NCBI GenBank assembly: GCA_021832495.1
Contig: JAKBKR010000054.1
Coordinates: 1-9,639, forward strand
Direction: 5' to 3'
Length of the DNA stretch: 9,639 nucleotides
From: a bacterium
GTDB lineage: Archaea > Thermoplasmatota > Thermoplasmata > Lutacidiplasmatales > UBA184
Shown here: positions 4,869 through 9,639 of the stretch, piece after piece
Numbering within the stretch: position 1 is the stretch's first letter
Layout: each line of letters begins with the position of its first letter
Program-made: the position numbers and the translations under genes
Notes under the pieces: generated by a model
The model's input: only the letters and a program-made list of their open reading frames with translations
What the model was told of the DNA's origin: nothing
The model's database searches: none

Positions 4869-6095
4869 ATGACGATATCGAAATCCTACCGTCCGTTCCT
4901 CGTGGCTGCGCCCGTGCATCTGATGGCCTGGGGTGCGCTCTGGGACCTTTCCGGGCGCTGGGGCCTTCCGACCGTGACGTGGGATGCTTTCCTTTGGCTC
5001 TTTGTGATCGGTTTCGTCGGATGTACCATCTTGGGGTTCCTTCTGCATCTCTTCCCCGCCCTCGCCCGAAGGCCTATGGTTCCGCCTCACGACCGCGGTG
5101 TTCTCTTCGTACTGACCGAGGCCGCAGTGGTCCTAGGGACGGTGGGTCTTGACGGGGCACCGTGGGTTTGGACCGCAGGCTCCGCGCTCTGGATGGGAAC
5201 GGTGCTGCTTTTCGGGAACCATCTTCGACTGTTGCTTCGGACCCCCGCCAAGACTTCGGTTGCGACGACGTACCCGACCGATACTCAAGTCCTGCCGCTC
5301 GTGCTGGCCTCCGTGGCGTTCGCAGCACTGGCTGCGGGCTTCTGGCTCGTGGCAGCGCTCGTCCCAGCCTTGGCTGCCGAACCCGGGGTAGGTTTGTGGG
5401 TGGCGGGGCTCCACTTGTACCTCTTGGGACAGGGGGTGCTGCTCATTCTCGGTGTGAGCCTCTTTCTGGTCCCGCGTGCCCTGAGCGCCCCCGTTCCCCT
5501 TAGGATCTTTCGGCCAGTGCCCCCCCTTGCAATGGCCGGTGCCATCCTGGTACCTTTGGGCATGCTCTGGCTTCCAATCTCGGCATTCTACTTGCTAGCG
5601 TTGCTGGCGCTCCCGGAAGCGCTCGCTGCGACACTATACGCTATCGGACTGGGCGTGCTGCTCGCCCGCGCCCGGACCCCCAAACCCCAGGCGACTCTCT
5701 TCCTTGTGGCGGCCCTGTTCCTCCTGCTGGGAGGGGGGATCGGACTTGCCATGTCCCTCACGGGAGACTTCACATGGATCGGGGCCCATGCGCTCGTCAA
5801 TCTCTTCGGGTTCGTGGGGATCATGATCATGGGGATGGCGTTCAGCATGATCGCTCCGTTCCAGTTCATCACGCATGCCTGGACCATCCGGGCGATGCGC
5901 CTGGAACTGGGGGTGCTCGCTGCGGTCGCCGGATTGGCTACGGTCGTCCCGCTCGCCTCGGCTGGGCTTGGAGGAATGGCCTCGGAGCTGATCGGGGCCC
6001 TTGTGGTCCTTGCCGGCGGGATCTTATGGACCGGATCCGTCCCGGTACTCGACTATTCTGGCGCGCGCGGAGCGGTCTCCCCAAAGAATCATTAG
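4869..6095 (+). CDS. NnrS-like 12-TM membrane protein
   Basis: 408 residues, with about 12 hydrophobic helices filling nearly the whole chain: roughly 6-27, 36-61, 78-95, 97-121, 138-165, 172-202, 208-232, 233-265, 272-296, 301-329, 343-365 and 371-392. NnrS is a 12-TM heme protein that protects against nitrosative stress. Features that fit are the YRPFLVAAPVH start, the GFVGCTILGFLLHLFPAL helix (48-65) and AHALVNLFGFVGIMIMGMAF (304-323). Histidines in or at helix ends (in APVHLMAW, LLHLFP, GNHLRL, GLHLYLLGQG, GAHALV) could ligate heme. The match is to the general family layout, so another heme-copper-type role is possible. It has a divergent promoter with the DUF2249 operon. The HTH_10 gene follows 26 nt downstream, probably co-transcribed. 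Confidence 0.65.
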   Translation: MTISKSYRPFLVAAPVHLMAWGALWDLSGRWGLPTVTWDAFLWLFVIGFVGCTILGFLLHLFPALARRPMVPPHDRGVLFVLTEAAVVLGTVGLDGAPWVWTAGSALWMGTVLLFGNHLRLLLRTPAKTSVATTYPTDTQVLPLVLASVAFAALAAGFWLVAALVPALAAEPGVGLWVAGLHLYLLGQGVLLILGVSLFLVPRALSAPVPLRIFRPVPPLAMAGAILVPLGMLWLPISAFYLLALLALPEALAATLYAIGLGVLLARARTPKPQATLFLVAALFLLLGGGIGLAMSLTGDFTWIGAHALVNLFGFVGIMIMGMAFSMIAPFQFITHAWTIRAMRLELGVLAAVAGLATVVPLASAGLGGMASELIGALVVLAGGILWTGSVPVLDYSGARGAVSPKNH

Positions 6096-6121
6096 ACCAC
6101 GGGCTATCTTCCCGCGACCGA

Positions 6122-6793
6122 ATGCCCCGAACCACAACCCCGTCCACCCTGGTCTGCCGGCTTCGGGTTCCGCTGCCCGAAGCCGCTTGGATCTCGAAGT
6201 TCTCGATGGCGCATCCGGACATCACCGTCGAGATCCTGGGCCATCTCATGAGCGGGAAGGGGGAAGCGACGGTGGGACTCTCCCTCCGCGGTGAGGGCGC
6301 AGAGGGGATGCGCGGACCGATGGCCGCCATTCCGGGGGTCCGCGAGGTGGAAGTAGTGGAAGTACGTTCCGGTTCGACCGAGTACCGTGTGGTCCACACG
6401 ACACCCAGCCTGCTTCCGAACTTGGCCGACCTCCACCTCATGCCCCGCTTCCCGTTCCTCATCCGGGAAGGGCAGGCCACCTGGGTGATCGCGGCCTCGG
6501 AGGACCGGATACGCGAGCTCTATGCCCGCCTCAAGGCAAAGGCGCCGGGGGTAGTGATCGAGTCTTTGAGGCACCCCCACAGCCAGGGTGACCTCGGGCT
6601 CCTCACTCCGCGCCAGCGGACGGTCTTCGACCGGGCCATGGCGGAGGGGTACTACGAGGTCCCCCGTAGGGTCACCTTGACCGAACTCGCCTCGGGACTT
6701 GGCGTTGCCAAGTCGACCTTATCCGAATCGTTGGCCACGATCGAGCGTAAGATCTTGAAGGAAACGGCGGACCGTGGGAATCGGCTGACGTGA
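6122..6793 (+). CDS. HTH_10 (bacterio-opsin activator type) transcriptional regulator
   Basis: 223 residues. The C-terminal domain (about 160-214) is a clear HTH_10: LTPRQRTVFDRAMAEGYYEV (161-180), PRRVTLTELASGLGVAKSTL (181-200), then SESLATIERKIL. HTH_10 is found almost only in archaea, with Bat as the named example, and mostly acts as activator. The N-terminal 150 residues have two likely ligand-binding halves, starting CRLRVPLPEAAWISKFSMAHPD (12-33) and PRFPFLIREGQATWVIAASED (108-128). There is a single cysteine (Cys12), so no Fe-S cluster motif is seen. The start at ATG 6122 is chosen by the onset of family-like sequence; no Shine-Dalgarno is visible. It lies in the NnrS-like operon and is probably the local regulator. 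A signal such as NO is an inference. Confidence 0.85.
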   Translation: MPRTTTPSTLVCRLRVPLPEAAWISKFSMAHPDITVEILGHLMSGKGEATVGLSLRGEGAEGMRGPMAAIPGVREVEVVEVRSGSTEYRVVHTTPSLLPNLADLHLMPRFPFLIREGQATWVIAASEDRIRELYARLKAKAPGVVIESLRHPHSQGDLGLLTPRQRTVFDRAMAEGYYEVPRRVTLTELASGLGVAKSTLSESLATIERKILKETADRGNRLT

Positions 6794-6804
6794 GCATCCC
6801 GTCC

Positions 6805-6821
6805 GTCTCCCACGGGGAGAC
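6805..6821. terminator. Intergenic hairpin between convergent genes
   Basis: GTCTCCC-ACG-GGGAGAC, a perfect 7-bp stem with a 3-nt loop, sits in the 48-nt gap between the convergent stop codons of the HTH_10 regulator and DUF488. It lacks a clear T-run on either side, so termination is a guess from position and symmetry. Confidence 0.3.
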
Positions 6822-6841
6822 CAGCAGTCAGTTAACGGGAC

Positions 6842-7186
6842 CTATTCCTCTAACAACTCCCGTAAAACGCTCGCATTGCAATGTTCGGCATCCTTCGCCG
6901 CATAAAGGAGAGTGACCGTTCCCTTCCGACCTTCTTCCCGCACTCGCGCGATCAGAGCGTGTTCGGCCTGGAGCTCGTCACGGTATCGCTTACGGAACTC
7001 CGGGTAACGTTCGATCTTATGGCTGAACCACTCGCGGAGTTCCGCGGACGGTGCGAGGTCTCGGAGCCACTCGTTCACGTGGGCGGCGTCCTTTGACACG
7101 CCGCGTGGCCAAAGTCGGTCGATGAGGTACCTTCGGCCATCCTCGGGGGAGAACGGCTCGTATATCCGCTTGGTGCGGATGGCCAT
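6842..7186 (-). CDS. DUF488 family protein (YeaO-like)
   Basis: 114 residues. Family signatures are RIYEPFSPEDGRRYLIDRLW (7-26) running into PRGVSK (27-32), VNEWLRDLAPSAELREWF (37-54), the YPEFRKRYRDEL helix (61-72) and the C-terminal TVTLLYAAKDAEHCNASVL (90-108). DUF488 proteins are small cytoplasmic alpha/beta proteins of unknown reaction, frequently near hemerythrin, DUF2249 and other stress genes. Two starts compete. GTG 7195 overlaps the hemerythrin stop as GTGA, while ATG 7186 has AGGTGAG about 5 nt upstream and begins directly with the family's usual MAIRTKRIY, so ATG 7186 is preferred. It is the second gene of the hemerythrin operon and ends convergent to the regulator. Confidence 0.88.
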   Translation of the reverse strand: MAIRTKRIYEPFSPEDGRRYLIDRLWPRGVSKDAAHVNEWLRDLAPSAELREWFSHKIERYPEFRKRYRDELQAEHALIARVREEGRKGTVTLLYAAKDAEHCNASVLRELLEE

Positions 7187-7191
7187 GGTTC

Positions 7192-7665
7192 TCACCTATT
7201 TCCGCAGGAACAGTGGTGGAGCACGGAACTCGTCAGTTCCTTTCCCTCGGGCGTAGTGGAGAAGATCTGATCGAAAGCTGGATAGTAGAGGCCTTCCTCG
7301 CGGGCATTGTGGGTGCCCAGGGTGTTCCGGAGCTCGGTCTCGTCCGATTCGGAAGGAAGGCGTCCCGAGGCGGCCGCGGCCCGGATGTTGCCCAGTCGCT
7401 TGCGGATCTCCACGTGCTCCTCCCGCATCATGGTCACGAGATGGCCCACGGTGTCCCCCCGCGTGCGCAAGCTGTAGGGATAGAGGAAATCCTCTTCGAT
7501 CTCGATGTGCTCATCGAGTGCTTCCACGAACGCCAGGTACTTCTTCCGTGCGGCGTCCGGGTCGGTGTCCCGGAGTTGGACCGCCGCTACCCAGAGCTCG
7601 TCGATCTCATCATGGTCGTGCGTCAGGATCTCCTCGAGTGTACCGGGCGGCTTCTCTTTCACCAT
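7192..7665 (-). CDS. Hemerythrin HHE cation-binding domain protein
   Basis: 157 residues. It shows the four-helix di-iron pattern: His16/His18 (THDHDEIDELW, 15-25), His53 with Glu57 or Glu58 (DEHIEIEEDFLYPY, 51-64), His84 (REEHVEIRKRL, 81-91), and His119 with Glu123/124 (THNAREEGLYYPAFD, 118-132). Such proteins bind O2 or NO, or repair Fe-S clusters. The chain ends HHCSCGNR (150-157), and this Cys-x-Cys tail could bind metal or act as a redox switch. In-frame GTGs lie upstream at 7680 and 7689. ATG 7665 is preferred because GGAAGAG lies about 8 nt upstream, but the promoter position would allow the GTGs. It is the first gene before DUF488. The palindrome at 7732-7743 lies in its promoter. Confidence 0.9.
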   Translation of the reverse strand: MVKEKPPGTLEEILTHDHDEIDELWVAAVQLRDTDPDAARKKYLAFVEALDEHIEIEEDFLYPYSLRTRGDTVGHLVTMMREEHVEIRKRLGNIRAAAASGRLPSESDETELRNTLGTHNAREEGLYYPAFDQIFSTTPEGKELTSSVLHHCSCGNR

Positions 7666-7715
7666 CGTCAACTCTTCCACGGAAAGCACCTTAACAGAAG
7701 AACATCTCCCGCGAC

Positions 7716-7722
7716 ACTAAAG
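7716..7722 (-). promoter_or_regulatory. TATA-like box for the hemerythrin operon
   Basis: The minus strand reads CCTTTAGTGTC, with TTTAG at 7721-7717, 10 nt downstream of the palindrome. This nearly copies the layout before DUF2249 (palindrome, 9 nt, TTTAG). Transcription would begin near 7695. A second AT-rich stretch, TGTTAAGG (7690-7697), is an alternative. Confidence 0.4.
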
Positions 7723-7731
7723 GCTTCCTGC

Positions 7732-7743
7732 CGAAACGGTTCG
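7732..7743. promoter_or_regulatory. Palindromic operator candidate CGAAACGGTTCG
   Basis: Inverted repeat with arms CGAA/TTCG (flanking C/G extends it to CCGAA-ACGG-TTCGG) in the divergent hemerythrin/ferredoxin spacer. It differs from the DUF2249/NnrS operator candidate at one base out of 12. A second overlapping repeat, GTTCG-GT-CGAAC (7739-7750), follows it. Confidence 0.45.
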
Positions 7744-7752
7744 GTCGAACTT

Positions 7753-7760
7753 CCTTAAGC
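7753..7760 (+). promoter_or_regulatory. Possible TATA-like box toward the ferredoxin gene
   Basis: CCTTAAGC lies about 10 nt after the palindrome on the plus strand. It would give a leader near 100 nt to the ferredoxin ATG. The closer GGTATCTG at about 7847-7854, roughly 30 nt before the ATG, is an alternative. The rest of 7761-7846 holds no gene I can support. Confidence 0.25.
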
Positions 7761-7880
7761 TGTCCCGACGTTCCAAGAAGGGATGAGGGGAGGATAGGCG
7801 AACATGGGGACCGATCGGGGAACGGGTCGATGGGAGCGGGGCGAACGGTATCTGACGGACGAGGTTCCGGGGTAGCGTCT

Positions 7881-8159
7881 ATGGTCGATGTCAAGGTCCA
7901 GATCGAGAAATGCACCGGTTGCCGGCATTGCTTTGACGTGTGTCCCGTGAGCGTTTTCGTGATGCATCCGCGCGCAGAGTTCCCTCAGGTGGTGGATGAT
8001 CCCGAGGTGGCGGCCAAGTTCCAGTTCCGGGAAGAAAAGTCCGTAGCCGAGAATGGTTCGGCCTGCATACTGTGCAATGCCTGTCTCTACGAGTGTGAAG
8101 GAAGTTGCATCACGATATGGGATGACGAGGGGAACATCTTCCAATCCACGTACAAGTGA
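7881..8159 (+). CDS. 2x[4Fe-4S] ferredoxin
   Basis: 92 residues, a soluble low-potential electron carrier. The first cluster motif is CTGCRHCFDVCP (Cys11, 14, 17, 21; C-x2-C-x2-C-x3-CP). The second is CILCNACLYECEGSC (Cys62, 65, 68, 72), where the usual Pro after the last Cys is Glu and an extra Cys76 follows. The 40-residue spacer between motifs is longer than in clostridial-type ferredoxins, a common trait of archaeal ones and of Fe-S subunits. The start at ATG 7881 has GGGGT about 8 nt upstream; the upstream ATG 7830 would add a Gly/Ser-rich stretch with no domain. It is divergent from hemerythrin. The partner enzyme is not visible. Confidence 0.88.
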   Translation: MVDVKVQIEKCTGCRHCFDVCPVSVFVMHPRAEFPQVVDDPEVAAKFQFREEKSVAENGSACILCNACLYECEGSCITIWDDEGNIFQSTYK

Positions 8160-8289
8160 CGCCCGTTCGAAACGTTGATGGCCGCGGGGCAATGGGCACG
8201 ATGCGCGGTGGTCCCGACAGGCCCCATCCGGACCCCCAAGGTTGGTACCTGCCCTCGAAGGTCCCGCAATTACCGGAGGATGGGAAGCG

Positions 8290-8772
8290 ATGGTGACCCT
8301 CGACGAGGTCATCCTCTTCATCCACATCTTGGGGGCTACCATCTGGGTCGGGGGGACCCTCAGCTTGGGCATTGTGGCGGCGGCCATGGGTTCCATGCTC
8401 CGGGACCAGCCCGCCCTGTATTCCCGGGTGATGAGCCGCGTGGCCCGGTCCCTGGGATGGACGATGTGGTTTGCCCTCATCGTGACGGTTTTGACCGGGC
8501 TTTACAACCTCACCTGGTTCCTCCCGGTACTGAATTGGTCCGCCATTACCAGCTCCCCATGGCTCGAGGCCAAGATTTTCCTCGTCTTCTTCCTCGTCCT
8601 CGCAAGCGGTGTCCACAGCTTCGTCCTGGGTCCATCACTGCGAAAGCGGGCCGAGCGCCACCCGCCCGCGGCCGGAATCGCTCGGTGGCGCCGGTGGGAC
8701 CGGGGGATATCCATTCTCTCCCTCGCTTTGACCCTCGGAGTGCTGTTCGCGGCCGTCATGCTCGCCAATTGA
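8290..8772 (+). CDS. CopD-like (CopD/HemJ-type) integral membrane protein
   Basis: 160 residues, four predicted helices: about 6-34, 54-78, 91-115 and 138-158. The N-terminal helix contains FIHILGATIWVGGTLSLGIV (10-29), the H-x6-WVGG signature of CopD-like proteins. SRVARSLGWTMWFALIV (49-65), EAKIFLVFFLVLASGVHSFV (93-112) with Lys95 and His109, and the terminal helix complete the fold. CopD proteins are linked to copper uptake, and the related HemJ proteins to heme biosynthesis; both use membrane His residues. Sequence alone does not separate them. ATG 8290 has GGAGG about 12 nt upstream and starts directly at helix 1; an upstream TTG at 8242 is less likely. It lies 130 nt after ferredoxin in the same direction. 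It is convergent with the glycosyltransferase. Confidence 0.75.
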   Translation: MVTLDEVILFIHILGATIWVGGTLSLGIVAAAMGSMLRDQPALYSRVMSRVARSLGWTMWFALIVTVLTGLYNLTWFLPVLNWSAITSSPWLEAKIFLVFFLVLASGVHSFVLGPSLRKRAERHPPAAGIARWRRWDRGISILSLALTLGVLFAAVMLAN

Positions 8773-8806
8773 CGATCTCAGGGCGACGAGTGCATCATTC
8801 CCCACA

Positions 8807-8836
8807 GGGGGCTTCGCACGGCCGAAGCTCTTCCCC
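8807..8836. terminator. Hairpin between convergent copD-like and glycosyltransferase genes
   Basis: The stem GCTTCG (8811-8816) / CGAAGC (8823-8828) has a 6-nt loop, extendable by GGGG (8807-8810) with CCCC (8833-8836) across a small internal loop. It fills the 63-nt gap between two convergent stop codons. There is no clear T-tract, so the terminator role is tentative. Confidence 0.3.
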
Positions 8837-9462
8837 TATAGAGGGTTCTTCATGGCGGCGTGCACGTCCCGGTTCGTCCGTGTCCAGTGGCGGGGCGAGG
8901 AGAACGGGCGGTGAACATGGGCCTGTATCGGTGCCAAGGTGCAGGGGATACCCGATTTTCGCAAGGTGGCCCCGAACCAGAGATCCTCGAGGAGGGCCTT
9001 CGGGTTGAACGCATGGGCTTCGGCGACCCACCGGCGCACCACGATGCAGGGTCCAATGCTCGCTGGCCACAAGTGCAGGTGATTGATCCCGTTGATGAAG
9101 ACCACTCCGAGAGCGGAGTACGGGTCCCCGGTGCGGTTGACGTAGCGTGGCACCCAGAAGGCCTCTCGGTCGGGACGGCCGCGGAACCAGTGGAGGTCCC
9201 CTTCGACCCGCGTATCGTTGTCGACGAAGAGCACCACGTCGCTTCGGTTGCCTGGGGGCAGGGAGGAGAAGCCCACGTTCTTTGCATTGCTCAGCCCCCG
9301 TACGGTCGAGATCACGACATCGTCCACCCCACCCTTCCGCAAGGATGCGCATGTCTCCAATGCCCATTCCATCTCCGCTTCTCGGGTCGGAACGACCCCA
9401 TACATACGGACGGCGGACGCGGCGGGTGGCGAAACGCCGTTGGGCGTCGCTACCGCGCACAT
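8836..9462 (-). CDS. Short GT2-like (GT-A fold) glycosyltransferase
   Basis: 208 residues. GT-A features are an opening strand-helix (VRMYGVVPTREAEMEWALET, 18-37), DDVVISTVRGLSNAKNVG (47-64) where the N-x3-N-x-G type signature precedes the metal site, VVLFVDNDTRVEGD (76-89) with the DxD-like DND at 81-83, and LLEDLWFG (157-164), whose Glu/Asp would be the catalytic base. These are expected for a nucleotide-sugar transferase, but acceptor and donor are unknown. There is no membrane anchor, and the protein is shorter than most GT2 enzymes (230-300). Start is ATG 9462, 3 nt after the upstream 40-codon ORF, with GGGGAAC about 7 nt before. Met20 (9405) is an alternative that fits the fold's beginning better. 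Confidence 0.72.
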   Translation of the reverse strand: MCAVATPNGVSPPAASAVRMYGVVPTREAEMEWALETCASLRKGGVDDVVISTVRGLSNAKNVGFSSLPPGNRSDVVLFVDNDTRVEGDLHWFRGRPDREAFWVPRYVNRTGDPYSALGVVFINGINHLHLWPASIGPCIVVRRWVAEAHAFNPKALLEDLWFGATLRKSGIPCTLAPIQAHVHRPFSSPRHWTRTNRDVHAAMKNPL

Positions 9463-9465
9463 CGA

Positions 9466-9588
9466 TTAGTTCCCCGGGCAATCCACCGGGACCGTGTCCC
9501 GTTCAGTCCAGGGGCGAAAGGGTCCATGGCTCTCTCGGAAGCTGCGCACCGTGCCTCCCACACGATAGACCGTGCACATCACTTCCAT
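9466..9588 (-). CDS. Small hypothetical protein, 40 codons
   Basis: The frame starts at ATG 9588 behind a purine-rich GAGAGTGA and ends in TAA, 3 nt before the glycosyltransferase start. Residues include CTVYRVGGTVRSFRESHG (5-22), FRPWTERDTVPVDCPGN (24-40). Cys5 and Cys37 with His21 could bind a metal, but no family is recognised. A later start at Met4 (9579) is possible. An out-of-frame reading from upstream ends in a TGA that overlaps that Met4 codon as TGATG. Tight spacing and same strand suggest an operon with the glycosyltransferase. The remaining 9589-9639 holds no feature I can support. Confidence 0.4.
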   Translation of the reverse strand: MEVMCTVYRVGGTVRSFRESHGPFRPWTERDTVPVDCPGN

Positions 9589-9639
9589 ATTTCACTCTCG
9601 CTATGTTTGGCGTCCCCTGGGGGGCCATGGGCAGCAGCT

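Noticed and set aside
6367..6378. CGTTCCGGTTCG resembling the operator candidate
   Set aside because: It lies inside the regulator coding sequence, matches only 10 of 12 bases and is not palindromic.
7755..8480. 241-codon minus-strand open frame
   Set aside because: Antisense to the ferredoxin and CopD-like genes, whose Cys motifs and membrane helices are unambiguous.
8175..9008. 277-codon plus-strand open frame
   Set aside because: Out of frame with the CopD-like gene and antisense to the glycosyltransferase; no domain seen.
1..9639. CRISPR arrays, IS elements, direct repeats
   Set aside because: Reading both strands showed no regularly spaced repeats, no transposase motifs and no terminal inverted repeats with target duplications.

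Overview
The window is a GC-rich archaeal chromosomal segment. Archaeal markers are an rpoH (Rpb5) gene directly upstream of rpoB, a UPF0147 protein, a stand-alone Lrp-type RAM domain, a bacterio-opsin-activator-type (HTH_10) regulator, TATA-like boxes about 25-30 nt before several start codons, and a tRNA gene with archaeal bulge-helix-bulge introns. The lineage cannot be fixed from the sequence. A Thermoplasmata-like or related euryarchaeal organism is a guess from gene content, not a result.

Positions 1-1469, all minus strand, are an information-processing block. In transcription order it holds a 58-codon ORF, a stand-alone RAM domain protein, a UPF0147 protein, tRNA-Lys(UUU), rpoH and the 5' end of rpoB. 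The tRNA-Lys gene is the most unusual item. It is interrupted twice, in the D-loop (20/21) and in the T-loop (59/60), and removing both inserts restores a 74-nt canonical cloverleaf.

Positions 1611-3241 are accessory. A DoxX-like membrane protein overlaps by 4 nt a DUF1697 gene that carries a one-base frameshift. A VOC/glyoxalase-fold protein converges on them.

Positions 3356-8772 look like a nitric-oxide / redox-stress island. A DUF2249 protein and a first NnrS-like membrane protein (minus strand) diverge from a 12-TM NnrS-like protein and an HTH_10 regulator (plus strand). Next come a hemerythrin-domain protein and a DUF488 protein (minus strand), which diverge from a 2x[4Fe-4S] ferredoxin and a CopD-like membrane protein (plus strand). 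The two divergent promoter regions share a near-identical palindrome (CGAACCGGTTCG and CGAAACGGTTCG), each 9-10 nt upstream of a TTTAG box on the minus strand. This suggests one regulon, perhaps controlled by the adjacent HTH_10 protein. The functional reading rests on family associations and is inference.

Positions 8836-9588 (minus strand) hold a short GT2-like glycosyltransferase preceded by a 40-codon ORF. The last 50 bases hold nothing I can assign. No CRISPR array, IS element or rRNA is visible, and no gene-free stretch exceeds 300 bases. The longest non-coding interval is the divergent spacer 7666-7880.
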